A stretch of 46,082 bases of DNA from Rhodoblastus sp964425315 (lineage in GTDB: Bacteria; Pseudomonadota; Alphaproteobacteria; Rhizobiales; Beijerinckiaceae). The DNA lies in NCBI GenBank assembly GCA_964425315.1, contig CAYRNB010000017.1, positions 1 to 46,082 on the forward strand, given 5' to 3'. Below, one piece after another: positions 16,891 to 24,530 of this stretch (the stretch's first letter is position 1; every line of letters starts with the position of its first letter). The position numbers were made by a program, and so were the translations under genes. The notes beneath the pieces are model-generated. The model ran no database searches. It was given only the letters and a program-made list of their open reading frames with translations, and was not told the origin of the DNA.

Positions 16891-17494
16891 AATCGCCGCC
16901 GCCTCCAATTTCGATTTCATCGCCGCCGAGCCGCGCCGCAGCGGGCGCGCGCATGCGCAGCGACGGGGAAAAGACAGCGGCAAAAGGCGCGAATTTTTTC
17001 CCCCTTGGGTGAAATTCGTCTGGCGCCATCGCACGCCGATCTTCGGCGGCGCTTCGCTGTTCGCCCTGCTGACCATGATCGCGGTCAACGCCATGTTCCT
17101 CCAGCGTGGACGCGATCCCGCGCCCCTGTTCGGCGCGACTTTCAAATTCGCCCGGCCCGCGCCGGCTGCGCGGCCGACCAGCATCGAATCCCTGCTGCGG
17201 GAATACGCGCCCCGCGCGGCGCCCGCGCCTGCGCCATCCAAGAGCAGTCATGACGCCATCGGCGCCCTGATCGCTCACGGCCGCGTAGCGCCCCCGTCGG
17301 CGCACGAGGTGCGGGCCGCCCAGCGCGCCCTGCACATTCTCGGCGTTCCCGTCGTCGTCGACGGCGAGTATGGTCCGGCCACGCGCAAGGCGATCGAGGA
17401 TTTTCAACGCTTGAACCACCTCCCGGTCAGCGGCGAGCTGACGGTGAGAACCAGGCGCCTGCTGGAGCAGCATCCCGCCGTCCGGCGCCGCTGA
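16883..17494 (+). CDS. Membrane-anchored peptidoglycan-binding protein
   Basis: A 203-aa protein with a basic cytoplasmic head, one membrane segment (about residues 52-73, around GGASLFALLTMIAVNAMFLQ), a Pro/Ala-rich periplasmic linker, and a C-terminal PG_binding_1 fold (about residues 135-195) with AQRALHILG, DGEYGPATRKAIEDFQ and LTVRTRRLL. It should sit in the inner membrane and touch the cell wall. The TTG start at 16883 overlaps the kinase stop by eight bases and no Met precedes the membrane segment, so the TTG is the best choice. The kinase and DUF1491 partners suggest a role in cell-envelope or polarity signalling, by context only. Confidence 0.8.
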   Translation: MREIAAASNFDFIAAEPRRSGRAHAQRRGKDSGKRREFFPPWVKFVWRHRTPIFGGASLFALLTMIAVNAMFLQRGRDPAPLFGATFKFARPAPAARPTSIESLLREYAPRAAPAPAPSKSSHDAIGALIAHGRVAPPSAHEVRAAQRALHILGVPVVVDGEYGPATRKAIEDFQRLNHLPVSGELTVRTRRLLEQHPAVRRR

Positions 17495-17829
17495 TGCGGC
17501 TGCGCTCCGACATCTGGGTCGCAGCCTATCTGCGCCGCTGCTCCGTGGAAAATGTCGCGGCCTATCTGCGCCGGCGCGGCGCGCCGGAGGCGGGGGCGAT
17601 TTTCGTCAAGATCGACCGGCTCGACGGCTTGGCCGCTTTGTTCGCGCCGGCGCCGCAGAGCGAGGCGCGCGAAGGCGAAGACCGGCTTTTCGCCCGCGCC
17701 CACCGCGAAGAGTTTCTGGAAAACGACAAGATCGAAGCGAAAATCCTGCGCGAGATTTCTTTCGATTCCGATCTGTGGCTGGTCGAGGTCGAAGACCGCC
17801 AGGGGCGGAATTTCTTGGATTTGGCTTGA
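17494..17829 (+). CDS. DUF1491 family protein
   Basis: A 111-aa soluble protein of a conserved alphaproteobacterial family of unknown function. The start LRSDIWVAAYLRRCSVENVA, the central GAIFVKIDRLDG and the end SDLWLVEVEDRQGRNFLDL are family-like. The ATG shares one base with the TGA of the upstream gene (TGATG), so translation is coupled. It is the last gene of the kinase/peptidoglycan-binding operon. No catalytic motif is seen. Confidence 0.85.
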   Translation: MRLRSDIWVAAYLRRCSVENVAAYLRRRGAPEAGAIFVKIDRLDGLAALFAPAPQSEAREGEDRLFARAHREEFLENDKIEAKILREISFDSDLWLVEVEDRQGRNFLDLA

Positions 17830-18363
17830 ATACGGCTGCCGTCAACCCCTAGTGAATTTAACGATTGGCGCTTCCGCATTTTCGGGTCGCGGGGAGAAAG
17901 GACATTTCGTTCTATGGCGTAAAAAGCTCGGTTCGCCGGGAGGAGGACATTCACGTCACGAAAAAGCCTTTGTTTCGGCTGCGAATATTGATCTTTTTCG
18001 GCCCCCAAACGCGACCGAACTTTTGAGGTGGCGTTTCTATTCTGTCTCAATCGCTTGGCCGCGACGCGCCGGAAATCGGCCTTCGACGCCAACCCGGGGA
18101 GCGAGCGGCGCGCCGATTTACTTGCGATATCGCGCCAAATAAAAAGCGATTGAATCGGCGGGCGACATTTATCATAGCCGGCGCCTCTTGTATTATTGAA
18201 GTTTATATTTATATACACCCATGCGGCTCGTGCCGCAAATTCTTGGCTAACCGTAGAATACATTCGACGACGGGTTTACGATCTTCCTGCCTGAAAATGC
18301 GATTTCGACAACCGGCGGCGCCGCAGGCTAGCAAACAAGATCCTATCCGTGAAAGGTATTCAT
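17830..18363. other. 534-bp intergenic region with the cspA promoter and leader
   Basis: No gene seen. The 3' part is strongly AT-rich. TTGTAT (18188-18193) and TATACA (18212-18217), 18 bases apart, make a plausible sigma-70 promoter, which would give cspA a 5' leader of about 140 nt. A TGCGGC-TCGT-GCCGCA hairpin (18222-18237) lies at the expected transcript start. Long structured leaders are usual for cold-shock genes. The first 300 bases hold no clear signal. Confidence 0.5.
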
Positions 18364-18576
18364 ATGACCAAGGGAACCGTGAAGTGGTTCAATTACGACA
18401 AAGGCTTCGGCTTCATTCAGCCCGATGACGGCGGCAAGGACGCCTTCGTCCACATCAGCGCGGTCCAGCAGGCGGGCTTGAACGATTTGCGCGAAGGCCA
18501 AAGGGTCGGCTTCGAACTCGTCGCAGATCAGAGAAGTGGTAAAGTGTCGGCGGGAAACCTCCAAATCCTGCTTTGA
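18364..18576 (+). CDS. cspA: Cold-shock protein, CspA family
   Basis: A 70-aa single OB-fold RNA/DNA chaperone. Both nucleic-acid motifs are present: KGTVKWFNYDKGFGFI (RNP1) and DAFVHISAV (RNP2). The ATG at 18364 follows a GAAAGG stretch; an upstream GTG would only add MKGIH. The gene is alone, with a long AT-rich leader of the type that melts or refolds in the cold. Which of the several alphaproteobacterial Csp paralogues this is cannot be told. Confidence 0.95.
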   Translation: MTKGTVKWFNYDKGFGFIQPDDGGKDAFVHISAVQQAGLNDLREGQRVGFELVADQRSGKVSAGNLQILL

Positions 18577-18722
18577 TCCGATTATTCGGCGCCCTGATAT
18601 CAGCGGAAATTGCGCATGGCGGCGCCAGGTTGAGCACGGATGTACTGCCGGCCTGAAGCGTCTTTTCCAAAGCGTCGACTGACCTTCCGCACAGGGATAT
18701 GCGTCAAGTACAATGACCAAAG

Positions 18723-18753
18723 CCTTTGCTCCCGACTTAATCGGAAGCAAAGG
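18723..18753 (+). promoter_or_regulatory. 13-bp hairpin in the leader of the FYDLN gene
   Basis: CCTTTGCTCCCGA (18723-18735), loop CTTAA, TCGGAAGCAAAGG (18741-18753), with one mismatch. It ends 33 bases before the GTG start, ahead of AAGGAG (18774-18779). No T-tract follows (GGGGCCCG instead), so an attenuator, operator or RNA leader element is more likely than a terminator. Confidence 0.5.
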
Positions 18754-18786
18754 GGGCCCGCGCTGGCCTCAGCAAGGAGATTATCC

Positions 18787-19077
18787 GTGACAAATCCAGA
18801 AATGGGCGTCAAGCGTGTGTGCTTAGGGTGTAACGGGAAGTTCTACGATCTCGCGAAAAACCCGATTATCTGCCCTAAATGCGGAGCGACCTTCGTGCCG
18901 GTGCTGCTTGCTCGCGCGCCTCCGCGACGGATGGGACGCCCATTTTCTTCGACTTCTCGGCCCTTCGAAGATCAAGGGGCGGCGACGGACGAGACAGAGG
19001 TCGAAGTCATTGGTTCGGCCGAGGAGGCCGACGAAGACGGCGAGGAAAAACCCGCGATCGTGGAAAACGAGGCCTAA
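18787..19077 (+). CDS. FYDLN-acid family protein (TIGR02300), zinc-ribbon N-terminus
   Basis: A 96-aa protein of the alphaproteobacterial FYDLN-acid family, function unknown. The N-terminal half holds a zinc-ribbon pattern, CLGC near residue 13 and CPKC near residue 30, around the signature KFYDLAKNPIICPKCG, in which the family's Asn is Ala. The C-terminal third is highly acidic and disordered (VEVIGSAEEADEDGEE). GTG 18787 with AAGGAG upstream is preferred to ATG 18802. It is convergent with aroC. The acidic tail suggests interaction with a basic partner such as RNA- or ribosome-binding proteins, but that is a guess. Confidence 0.88.
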   Translation: MTNPEMGVKRVCLGCNGKFYDLAKNPIICPKCGATFVPVLLARAPPRRMGRPFSSTSRPFEDQGAATDETEVEVIGSAEEADEDGEEKPAIVENEA

Positions 19078-19201
19078 TTTCTCCCCAACCGCGACTGCTA
19101 GCGGTCGGAAAATCGCTCGCATCAGCGTAAATCAGCGCGGCTGTCGAGGGTTTGGTTAATCCCCCTGCGGTTCATACAGGACCCGGTCAGGAGGGCGAGC
19201 C

Positions 19202-20311
19202 CTATCTCTCGAACGGCCATCCGGCGCTCGCGCCCTGCTGGCCGCGATGGCGCAGAAAATGGTCGGCGAGAACGATCGCGACCATGGCTTCGCCGATCGG
19301 CGCCGCGCGCACGCCGACACAGGGGTCGTGGCGGCCCTTGGTGCGCACTTCCACTTCCGCCCCAAATCGATCGACCGAGCTCCGGGGCGTCAGGATCGAC
19401 GAAGTCGGCTTGACCACGAATCGCGCCACGATCGGCTGGCCGCTCGAAATGCCGCCCAAAATTCCACCGGCGTGATTGGCGAGAAAGACCGGACCGTCGT
19501 TTCCGGCGCGCATTTCGTCGGCGTTTTCCTCGCCTGTCAATTCGGCGCAGGCGAAGCCGTCGCCGATCTCCACGCCCTTGACGGCGTTGATCGACATCAG
19601 CGCCGCGGCGAGTTCGGCGTCGAGCTTGCCATAGACCGGCGCGCCCCAGCCGGGCGGGACGCCTTCCGCCACGACTTCCAGCACCGCGCCGATCGACGAA
19701 CCTTTTTTGCGGATTTCGTCGAGATAATCGGCCCAGAGCGCCGCCGCGGCGGCGTCGGGGCAGAAGAGGGAATTGCGCGAAACCTCGTCCCAGTCCCAGC
19801 GCGCGCGGTCGATCTTGTGCGGCCCGACCTGAATCATCGCGGCGCGAATGGTCACCCCGGGAATGACTTTTCGCGCGATCGCGCCCGCCGCGACGCGCGC
19901 CGCCGTCTCGCGCGCCGAGGAGCGCCCGCCGCCGCGGTAATCGCGAAAGCCGTATTTGACGTCATAAACGTAATCGGCATGGCCGGGACGATAGGCGTTT
20001 TTGATCTCGCCGTAATCCTTCGAGCGCTGGTCGGTGTTTTCGATGACCAGCGCGATCGGCGTCCCGGTGGTCTTCTGGACGCCGGATTCGTCCGTCATGA
20101 CGCCGGAGAGGATTTTGACCGCGTCCGCCTCCTGCCTCTGGGTGACGAAGCGCGACTGGCCGGGGCGGCGCTGGTCGAGAAAGCGCTGGATTTCCGCCCC
20201 TTCCAGCGCAATGCCCGACGGGCAGCCGTCGACGACGCAGCCGAGCGCCGGCCCGTGGCTCTCGCCGAAAGTGGTGACGCGGAACAGATGGCCGAACGTG
20301 TTGTGCGACAT
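19202..20311 (-). CDS. aroC: Chorismate synthase
   Basis: Last step of the shikimate pathway: 5-enolpyruvylshikimate-3-phosphate to chorismate, needing reduced FMN. It is 369 aa. Family signatures are clear: GESHGPALGCVVDG near the start, RRPGQSRFVTQRQE, the central DYRGGGRSSARETAARVAAG and, near the end, GGILGGISSGQPI and SVDRFGAEVEVRTKGRHDPC. No frameshift. ATG 20311 is the family start. It is divergent from the DUF1499 gene and convergent with the FYDLN gene, so probably transcribed alone. Confidence 0.97.
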   Translation of the reverse strand: MSHNTFGHLFRVTTFGESHGPALGCVVDGCPSGIALEGAEIQRFLDQRRPGQSRFVTQRQEADAVKILSGVMTDESGVQKTTGTPIALVIENTDQRSKDYGEIKNAYRPGHADYVYDVKYGFRDYRGGGRSSARETAARVAAGAIARKVIPGVTIRAAMIQVGPHKIDRARWDWDEVSRNSLFCPDAAAAALWADYLDEIRKKGSSIGAVLEVVAEGVPPGWGAPVYGKLDAELAAALMSINAVKGVEIGDGFACAELTGEENADEMRAGNDGPVFLANHAGGILGGISSGQPIVARFVVKPTSSILTPRSSVDRFGAEVEVRTKGRHDPCVGVRAAPIGEAMVAIVLADHFLRHRGQQGASAGWPFER

Positions 20312-20432
20312 GGCGAAGGCGGCTTTTGCGAAACGAAGCGCTTTCTAACCATGAAAAGGCGAAAAGGCCAAACTTGCCTCGCGCCGCCCGGCGCGTTACG
20401 GATTTTTCCCTCAACAGCGGCGGCGGCGAAAT

Positions 20433-21284
20433 ATGCGGACGATGGACAGCGCCATGCGGCGCCTGAATTTCGACGAACCGGTGTCGCGCCTCGCCCTTCT
20501 GTCGAAAAGGCTGGCCAAGATCTCGCTGCTGCTGGCTGTGGTCGCGGTGGTCGCCGCCCATGCGCGCGGGGGCCTTGCGCGCTTTTTCGCCGCTCTCACC
20601 CTGCGTCCCGGGCCCAAGCCCGATCCGTCCATCGGCCTGATCATTTTCCTCTGCGCCCTGGCGGTCGCGGCTTTGACGATTCTCGTGATATTGGCCGCCG
20701 CGGCCTCGATGTGGATCAGGGGACGGCGCGGCGTGCGCCCCATTTTGGCGGCTTTGGCCTGGCTCGCCCTGCTCGCGCCCTATCCGGCCTATCTCATTTA
20801 TATGGCCGGCGATCCGCCCTTTCTTGCCGACATCTCGACCGACCTCGACGAGCCGCCCGCCTTCGCGACCTCTCCGCAGGCTTTGGCTGGGCGAGGCGGG
20901 TGGACGCCCCGCGCCTTCGACATGGCTACTGCGCAGGCGCAGAACGCCGCCTACCCCGACGTCAAGACCATCAGCCTCGACATGGAGGAGGGCGACGCCT
21001 TCAAAGCGACGCGCAACGCGGTGAAAAAGTTGCGCTGGACGATCGTTTCGGAGGTCCATCCCGGTGGGTCCAAAAACCCGGACGGCCATATCGACGCCGT
21101 GACGCATACCTTGGCGCTCAATCTGCCGGTGGCCATCACCATTCGCGTCAGCCCGGGCGATGACGAGACGGATGTCGACGTGCGCGTCGTCACCCGCTAT
21201 CTGCCCAATGATCTCGGCGCCGGCGCCGCGCTGGTCGGCAAACTGAGCGACGCGCTCGGCGTCGACGACGACGATAGCGAATAG
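20433..21284 (+). CDS. DUF1499 domain-containing membrane protein
   Basis: A 283-aa protein. Three hydrophobic segments lie in the first ~130 residues (around LLLAVVAVVAA, IIFLCALAVAALTILVILAA and PILAALAWLALLAPYPAYLI). The DUF1499 domain follows, about residues 140-275, with YPDVKTISLDMEEGDAFKAT, LRWTIVSEVHP and DVRVVTRYLPNDLGAGAALV. The family is widespread in proteobacteria and chloroplast lineages; its function is not known to me. ATG 20433 or 20442 could start it. It ends before a palindromic hairpin shared with ccoG. Confidence 0.85.
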   Translation: MRTMDSAMRRLNFDEPVSRLALLSKRLAKISLLLAVVAVVAAHARGGLARFFAALTLRPGPKPDPSIGLIIFLCALAVAALTILVILAAAASMWIRGRRGVRPILAALAWLALLAPYPAYLIYMAGDPPFLADISTDLDEPPAFATSPQALAGRGGWTPRAFDMATAQAQNAAYPDVKTISLDMEEGDAFKATRNAVKKLRWTIVSEVHPGGSKNPDGHIDAVTHTLALNLPVAITIRVSPGDDETDVDVRVVTRYLPNDLGAGAALVGKLSDALGVDDDDSE

Positions 21285-21290
21285 ATTTTT

Positions 21291-21314
21291 GGGGTCATCG
21301 GCGCCGATGTCCCC
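21291..21314. terminator. Palindromic hairpin between the convergent DUF1499 gene and ccoG
   Basis: GGGG-T-CATCGGC-GCCGATG-T-CCCC is a 24-base palindrome with one T-T mismatch, seven bases after the DUF1499 stop and 60 bases past the ccoG stop. ATTTTT precedes it on the plus strand, so the transcript tail is not T-rich in either direction. Confidence 0.45.
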
Positions 21315-21374
21315 TTGCCGTCGACCGCGTCCCTGGCGAAGTCGCGAAAAAATGCGTTTGCGGCGGGGCGCGGT

Positions 21375-22811
21375 TTAAGGCGAGGGTGTTTCGGGAAAGA
21401 AATGGTCCTCGGCCGTAGCGGCGTCGCCGTTTTTTGCGTCCTTGATGCGGAACACGACATCCCGGGCTTTGGCGGGAACGGCGCCCGGCGGCGCGAAGAC
21501 GATCACCCGAAGCTCCAGCGTCTGATCGGGGCCGACCTCGACGTCGGCGCCCTTTTGCTCGCCCATGATTTCGACTTGCGCCTTGGGCAGGCCCTCGATG
21601 CTGAGGGCGTATTTGCGCGCCTCGGGCCTCTTGTTCAACAGGCGCACCGTATAGGCGTTGCGCACGCCGCCATCGGACGTCATCGTCGCCAGCGGATTGC
21701 GGTCGTGCAGCACGTCGACGCCGAGCATGGGGCGCGTCGCCAGCGCATAGACCATGATCAAGCCGACCACGGCGATGATCGCCGGATAAAGGATCGTGCG
21801 CGCGCGGAGCGGGCGGTAGATCGGGGGCAGGCCCTGCCGGCGACGCTCGATATTGATGTCGTTGTCATAGGCGATCAGGCCCGGCTCGCGCCCGATCTCC
21901 TTCATGACCTTGTCGCAGGCGTCGATGCACAATCCGCATTGGATGCAGAAAAGCTGGGAACCGCGGCGAATATCGCCGCCCGCCGGGCAGACGGCGACGC
22001 ATTGGTGGCAATCGACGCAATCGCCGGCCGGCTTTCCCTGCGCCCGCAGGCGCGCGGCTTTCTTCGCCGATATTCGCGGCTCGCCGCGATCGGCGCGATA
22101 TTCGACATTGAGCGCCCATTCGTCGGTCAGCGCCGCCTGGATGCGCGGCCACGGACACATGTAGATGCACACCTGCTCACGCATATGGCCGGCGCACACA
22201 TAGGTGAAGAAGGTGAGAACGCCGACGGAGCAATAAGCGACGAAAGGCGCCTGGAACGTCACCAGTTCACGCGCCAGCGTCGGCGCGTCGGCGAAGTAAA
22301 GCACCCAGGCGCCGCCTGTGCACATGGCGATCACCAGCCAGAGAAAATGCTTCAGCGCTTCTTCGCTCAAGTGCGCAAGGGTCCAGCCCTTTTTGTCCTT
22401 CAGCATCCGCTCGCGCCGGTCGCCTTCGATCCAGCGCTCGACCGCGTAAAACAGGTCCGTCCAGACGGTCTGCCAGCACAGATAGCCGCACCAGATGCGC
22501 CCGGCCAAGGCGTTCATGAAGAACAGCGTCATGGCGGCGATGATCAGCAGGCCGGTAAAATAATAGACTTCCTGCGGCCAGAGCTCGATGAAGAAAAAAT
22601 AGAACCTTCTATGCGGTATGTCGATCAAAACGGCCTGATCTGGCAGGTAGGGCCCACGATCCCAGCGTACGAAAGGCAAAAGATAATAGATGGATAGCGC
22701 AAGAAACGACAGCGTCCATTTGATCGTGCGAAAGCGTCCGCGAACCGATTGCGGATAGATCTTTGTTTGCGATGTATAGAGAGGGCCTTCTACGATCGTG
22801 TTGTCGTCCAT
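21375..22811 (-). CDS. ccoG: Cytochrome c oxidase accessory protein CcoG (FixG/RdxA)
   Basis: Polyferredoxin membrane protein needed for copper delivery and assembly of cbb3-type oxidase, 478 aa. Hydrophobic segments occur around residues 30-45, 85-105, 160-180, 195-210 and 335-355. Two ferredoxin-type clusters are visible as CVDCHQCVAVCPAGGDI and FCIQCGLCIDACDKVM, plus the N-terminal RIWCGYLCWQTVW and CIYMCPWPR motifs. The C-terminal ~110 residues form an Ig-like periplasmic domain. In the first cluster HQ and AGG replace the commoner T-L and TGI. No ccoNOPQ, ccoI or ccoS gene is adjacent, so it is an orphan here. ATG 22811 has only a weak AGG upstream. Confidence 0.93.
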   Translation of the reverse strand: MDDNTIVEGPLYTSQTKIYPQSVRGRFRTIKWTLSFLALSIYYLLPFVRWDRGPYLPDQAVLIDIPHRRFYFFFIELWPQEVYYFTGLLIIAAMTLFFMNALAGRIWCGYLCWQTVWTDLFYAVERWIEGDRRERMLKDKKGWTLAHLSEEALKHFLWLVIAMCTGGAWVLYFADAPTLARELVTFQAPFVAYCSVGVLTFFTYVCAGHMREQVCIYMCPWPRIQAALTDEWALNVEYRADRGEPRISAKKAARLRAQGKPAGDCVDCHQCVAVCPAGGDIRRGSQLFCIQCGLCIDACDKVMKEIGREPGLIAYDNDINIERRRQGLPPIYRPLRARTILYPAIIAVVGLIMVYALATRPMLGVDVLHDRNPLATMTSDGGVRNAYTVRLLNKRPEARKYALSIEGLPKAQVEIMGEQKGADVEVGPDQTLELRVIVFAPPGAVPAKARDVVFRIKDAKNGDAATAEDHFFPETPSP

Positions 22812-23122
22812 ATTGAAGCAACCTAAGATGCGCTGCGCAAGCGCTGGGCGCTCCGCCAGCCGATGGAGGCGCCTCTGCCTAGCTCAATCTTTCGGCTATA
22901 CATACGAAAGCTAAGCAGGCGATAGACGGCGACTTTCCAAATCGCAAATTGTCTCGTCCGTGCGTTTACTTTGAGCCGACTAGAAATTATCAGCGTAGAA
23001 TAGCATCATTTCATTGATCCAAAACAGTTTCCTAGAAAAAATTTACGGCGCGCCTCCATATGTCCGATGGCGGGCTACCTCACTGCGCCGCCGCCAGCAT
23101 TGCCGCATTCGGCCGCCGTGGT
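22812..23122. other. 311-bp region between ccoG and the MBL-fold gene
   Basis: No gene seen. It holds the ccoG promoter (reading leftward) and the region past the stop of the hydrolase gene. I looked for an FNR/FixK box (TTGAT-N4-ATCAA) and found only a half site at 23013-23017 without its partner. The middle part (about 22890-23045) is AT-richer. Confidence 0.4.
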
Positions 23123-24067
23123 TCAGCTTCGGCCGAACACGCCCGTCAATTGCGGCGGGCCATCGGTCGCGACGAGCCCTCTGGCGCAAAGATCTTCGAG
23201 ATGAGCGAGAGTGGTGAGCGCCGCGCCGTTCTTCAGGCGCGGATCGAGCTTTTCGTAAACGCGTTCGACAATCTTCGGGATCGGGAGCGGGCCCCGCTCC
23301 AATGCGGCGAGGATGGCGGATTCCCGCATGCGCCGGTGGTGGAGGAGGGCGCGGAGAAATCTTTGCGGCTGCGTCACCGGGCCGCCATGGCCGGGCCAGA
23401 AGAGCGAATAGTCCTGGCTGCGCAGTTTTTCCAGGGAATCGAGATAGAGGCGCATGGCGCCGTCGGGCGGCGCGACGATGGAGGTGGACCAGCCCATGAC
23501 ATGGTCGCCGCTGAACAGCGTCATCTCTTCGACCAGTTCGAAGCAGAGATGGTTCATCGTATGGCCGGGCGTCGCCACGGCGCGCAGCCTGAAACCTTCG
23601 CCCTCGACCATTTCGCCGTCGGCGAGAAGGCGGTCCGGGCGATGGTCGAGATCGTTGGCCGCGTCGAGCTTGTTGATTTCGCCCAAAACGAGTTCGCGGG
23701 CGGGAAAATACGGGGCGCAGCCGACGATTTCGGCGCCGGTCCTGTCCCGCAGGGCGCGCGCCGCCGGCGAATGGTCGCGGTGAGTGTGGGTGACGAGGAT
23801 TTGCGCGACTTTTTCGCCGGAAAGCGCCGCGATCAGAGCCTCGACGTGGCCGGGAAGGTCGGGGCCGGGATCGATGACCGCCACCTCGCCCCGGCCGACG
23901 ACATAGACGCAGGTGCCGGTGAATGTGAACGGACCGGGATTGGGCGCGACTAAGCGCCGCACCAGCGGCGAGACGCGCATGAGCTGTCCCGGCGGCGCGT
24001 CGAAGGCGAGATCGAAGCGCGGCTCTTCGTCGCCGTTCGTCTCTATGGGTTCGGGCGATGCGGCCAC
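23123..24067 (-). CDS. Metallo-beta-lactamase-fold hydrolase, LACTB2-like
   Basis: A 314-aa MBL-fold enzyme with the metal motif THTHRDHSPAA (H-x-H-x-D-H), further ligands in ATPGHTMNHLC and LFSGDHVMG, and the terminal WPGHGGPV. A winged-helix-like C-terminal part (RFLRALLHHRRMRE to LEDLCARGLV) is typical of the LACTB2/RNase-Z-like branch, whose bacterial members hydrolyse thioesters or RNA; the substrate here is unknown. GTG 24067 avoids overlap with the secreted gene upstream; an ATG at 24151 would overlap it by 65 bases. It probably lies in one transcript with the genes at 24087-24452 and 24531-26348. Confidence 0.85.
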   Translation of the reverse strand: MAASPEPIETNGDEEPRFDLAFDAPPGQLMRVSPLVRRLVAPNPGPFTFTGTCVYVVGRGEVAVIDPGPDLPGHVEALIAALSGEKVAQILVTHTHRDHSPAARALRDRTGAEIVGCAPYFPARELVLGEINKLDAANDLDHRPDRLLADGEMVEGEGFRLRAVATPGHTMNHLCFELVEEMTLFSGDHVMGWSTSIVAPPDGAMRLYLDSLEKLRSQDYSLFWPGHGGPVTQPQRFLRALLHHRRMRESAILAALERGPLPIPKIVERVYEKLDPRLKNGAALTTLAHLEDLCARGLVATDGPPQLTGVFGRS

Positions 24068-24086
24068 GCCTTGATATCCCGCCGGG

Positions 24087-24452
24087 TCAACGAACCTTGC
24101 GCGCCGTCCAGCGGCCGCCGCAATAATTGGTTTCCGACGACCAGGGGCCATAAGCGAAATCGCCCTTCACGTCGCCATTGGCGCGCAGCATCTGATTACC
24201 TTCGGTGAAATGGCCGACAAATACATTACCGTCGACATAGCCCCAGGGCGTGACGCCGGGCGTACTGATGCCGACGACGAGGCCGCGCCTGATCGTGACA
24301 AGGGCCGAGCCGGTTCTTGGGCATTGGCCGTTGCCGGCCGTGGTTTGGAGGTTGACCTTCCATTCGCCGTCATGCTGGGAGCCGAAGGCGAGGGCGGCGG
24401 AGGATACAGAGGCGGCGAGGATCAGGCCTGCGACCAGGATGCGCGCGAACAC
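24087..24452 (-). CDS. Small secreted protein of unknown function
   Basis: A 121-aa protein with a signal peptide (FARILVAGLILAASVSSAALA, cleavage near residue 22). The mature part is mostly beta: DGEWKVNLQTTAGNGQCP, TPWGYVDGNVFVGHF, GDVKGDFAYGPW and the end CGGRWTARKVR. Two Cys (one near 43, one near 111) could bond. The D-G-x-W start and C-G-G-x-W-x-A end are known to me from small rhizobial exported proteins without assigned function. GTG 24452 has a perfect AAGGAG at proper spacing, which decides the start. The mutase small subunit gene is upstream on the same strand, the MBL hydrolase downstream. Confidence 0.7.
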   Translation of the reverse strand: MFARILVAGLILAASVSSAALAFGSQHDGEWKVNLQTTAGNGQCPRTGSALVTIRRGLVVGISTPGVTPWGYVDGNVFVGHFTEGNQMLRANGDVKGDFAYGPWSSETNYCGGRWTARKVR

Positions 24453-24530
24453 GAAGAAATCTCCTTAACTGATTCGTCTGGCGGCAAATTGTCCGGCAAT
24501 CCGCGCAAAACCATGGCGGAACCATAAATT

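Noticed and set aside
14821..17241. 806-codon minus-strand frame opposite the DivJ-like kinase operon
   Set aside because: It is the antisense shadow of well-supported kinase and peptidoglycan-binding genes in GC-rich DNA; composition is His/Arg/Gln-rich without domains.
23000..23030. FNR/FixK box upstream of ccoG
   Set aside because: Only one half site (TTGAT) is present; the partner ATCAA at the right distance is missing.
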